64,000 nt of DNA, from positions 17,686,039 through 17,750,038 of the forward strand of contig CM029376.1 in assembly GCA_017165825.1 (NCBI GenBank), written 5' to 3'. Numbering within the stretch: position 1 is the first letter of the stretch; each line of letters begins with the position of its first letter. Below, piece after piece: positions 62,326 through 64,000 of this stretch. A program made the translations under genes and the position numbers. The DNA comes from Hepsetus odoe (lineage: Eukaryota > Chordata > Actinopteri > Characiformes > Hepsetidae). The notes beneath the pieces were generated by a model. It was not told the DNA's origin, searched no databases, and was given only the letters and a program-made list of their open reading frames with translations.

Positions 62326-63280
62326 CTTCCTCCAGAAGTATTGGCCTATTCATTCGTTTTTGCTATGCACTAAGGACATTTGGGTTTGAGGTCAAAAGCT
62401 GAATGTGAGATGGGCGATCTGATTTTCAGGTTTCATTCCCTGGTATTTACCTTTAGATATGCTAAATGCATAGAACATAGCACCTTGTGTATCGGACACC
62501 CTCTTTCACAAGTGAGCAAAAATATTGAAACCTGAGAGACTGACAGATGTTTGTTCTTACAGGTGTGTACTGTCAGAATAATTGTTTAAACTATGAATAG
62601 CTCCTGACGTCTGCTCATAGATGATGCTTAAGATTTCACTTGTAAGACTGCATTTTTTTGTTAAAAAGAGAAACCCAGCACAAAGACCCGAGAGCTGTTC
62701 ATGAAAGAAAAGCATGCCGTTTGGAAGCTGAGAATAGAAGAATTATCTCCTGGTGTACTGAGCAACTGGTACCAAACCGATCAGGAAAATCTTCTGGATT
62801 AGTGAAATAGAAATAACTGTACACATTCAACAATTTTGTGCTATTTTCCCGTAGAAGCAACAGATCACATCAGTCAAAGACCAGCAGCATTTTTTCCCTG
62901 TTTTTCCATCTTTCATGTTTTCATGTTTTTCCATCTTTCATGAGTACATATGGGAAGGGGAAGAATGTTTTGGGGTTGGGGATACATTGTGACAACCGAA
63001 GATCAAGCTCGATCTTAAAAATATTTATATCATTAAAAACTTGTCATCTTATGTGTCACAGTATAAGCCACACTTATGAAGTGATGGTGATCCTACACAG
63101 AGTAAGAGTGCATTTAATTTTTCTGGTGTCCCATTTTGAACAGCATTATTTTCCAGTATGTTGAGAAACATTTGACTAATGACTGTGGAAACTTCTGTGA
63201 ATCTGTGCCTAGCTTTCAAACTTTACTTACTATAAAATTATGCAAGTTTGTCGAGTGTTATAGCCAACTTGTATATATCA

Positions 63281-63420
63281 TGTCAAGCCAAGTAGGTTTT
63301 TATTGTCAATTACACAGTACATAATACATACTAATATATGTATAGTAGCATGAAGCTACACAAAAGACAGAATAGAACATGACATAGACCATGAGGTAAG
63401 GCTGAACAACATACAGTGCA
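63281..63420 (-). repeat. retroelement tail, reverse copy
   Basis: AAGTAGGTTTTTATTGTCAA is the reverse complement of the tail at 62.05 kb, followed by CACAGTACATAATACATACT. Confidence 0.45.
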
Positions 63421-64000
63421 AAAACAATGAAACAACAGAGTACATACATCCGATACAGAACACAGACAGTATTGCATGTGAATATAGTGGAGAATGCTGG
63501 GTGAGAAACAGCGACAGTAACAGTTTATATCATCTTCTTACCAGTTCTCATTAAATTGCATAGATTTACGGGTGTCCAGATAGGACAGCACTGGACAACT
63601 AGTTTACTTAAAAAAATAATAAAAAAAAGAGCTTCTGCAGCTGTAGCTTGATAGGCACTCAGAACTTGCACTGCTGCCATGGCAATAATAATAATAAAAA
63701 AACAGGCTTGTGGGATGTATGATTCCATGAATAATCATGATTTCCTTTGATTGAATATTAAAATCTGATGAGACCAAAATATGTTTTTAGACCTTTTATA
63801 ACCTCAAATTAAACAAATGTAACATAAGGCTTTAAATGACTGCAAATGAACACAGTTTTACTGCATAGCTAAGCCTGAATTATGACCATATTTTGGCCTC
63901 AATATAAAACAAGGTCTACTAAGTTATTCTGTTTTGAGCTGACGACATTTGGGTTTAAGGTCAAAAGTGAGAATAAGAGATGACAGATCAGATTTTCAGC

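Larger units (their letters stand above)
61604..64000. other. frmpd1 upstream intron sequence, repeats only
   Basis: I recognise no further frmpd1 exon. A SINE (62140-62325) and two oppositely oriented copies of a retroelement tail (about 62045-62110 and 63281-63420) are present. Confidence 0.5.

Overview
The window is nuclear DNA from a ray-finned fish. Genes are split into short exons with GT/AG borders and spread among dense CA, GA, GATA and AAT microsatellites, tRNA-derived SINEs, Tc1-type and RTE-type element fragments and a palindromic DNA element. The proteins read best as vertebrate orthologues. The SINE types suggest an ostariophysan (catfish or characin relative), but the species cannot be fixed from the sequence alone.

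Layout: (1) 1-5378, repeat-rich DNA downstream of irf2. (2) 5379-14630, irf2 on the minus strand (8 coding exons, 345 aa), with an untranslated first exon and promoter at about 16.35-17.3 kb. (3) 18563-22849, casp3 on the minus strand (6 coding exons, 283 aa), with an untranslated first exon and promoter at 23.78-23.93 kb. (4) 26006-29048, a DHRS13-like short-chain dehydrogenase on the plus strand (5 exons, 317 aa), with one GC-AG intron. (5) 32708-36821, cenpu on the minus strand (12 exons, about 437 aa). (6) 39.1-42.24 kb, slc25a51 on the plus strand, with one coding exon, a TATA promoter and a uORF. (7) 41.7-48.1 kb, a gene-poor stretch. (8) 48089-61603, frmpd1 on the minus strand (14 exons visible; the start lies beyond the right edge).

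Two ancestral neighbourhoods meet here. From general knowledge of the human map, irf2-casp3-cenpu corresponds to 4q35 and slc25a51-frmpd1 to 9p13. The junction lies at about 36.9-39.1 kb and carries two divergent CTCF-like motifs. In human, PRIMPOL sits between CASP3 and CENPU; here that place holds the DHRS13-like gene and I see no primpol exon.

The genes do not form one pathway. irf2 (interferon-response regulator) and casp3 (executioner caspase) are adjacent, and IRF-type GAAA repeats occur in the irf2 upstream region and, in SINE tails, around casp3. cenpu is a kinetochore gene with an E2F-like site at its start. slc25a51 encodes the mitochondrial NAD+ carrier. frmpd1 encodes a PDZ-FERM scaffold.

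I found no new multi-gene system. The most unusual items are the 32-bp-periodic CCAAT array plus ISRE upstream of irf2, the GC-AG intron(s), a 41-bp perfect hairpin at 43.1 kb, a three-copy palindromic element, a composite minisatellite upstream of the DHRS13-like gene, and an old duplication inside irf2 intron 1.
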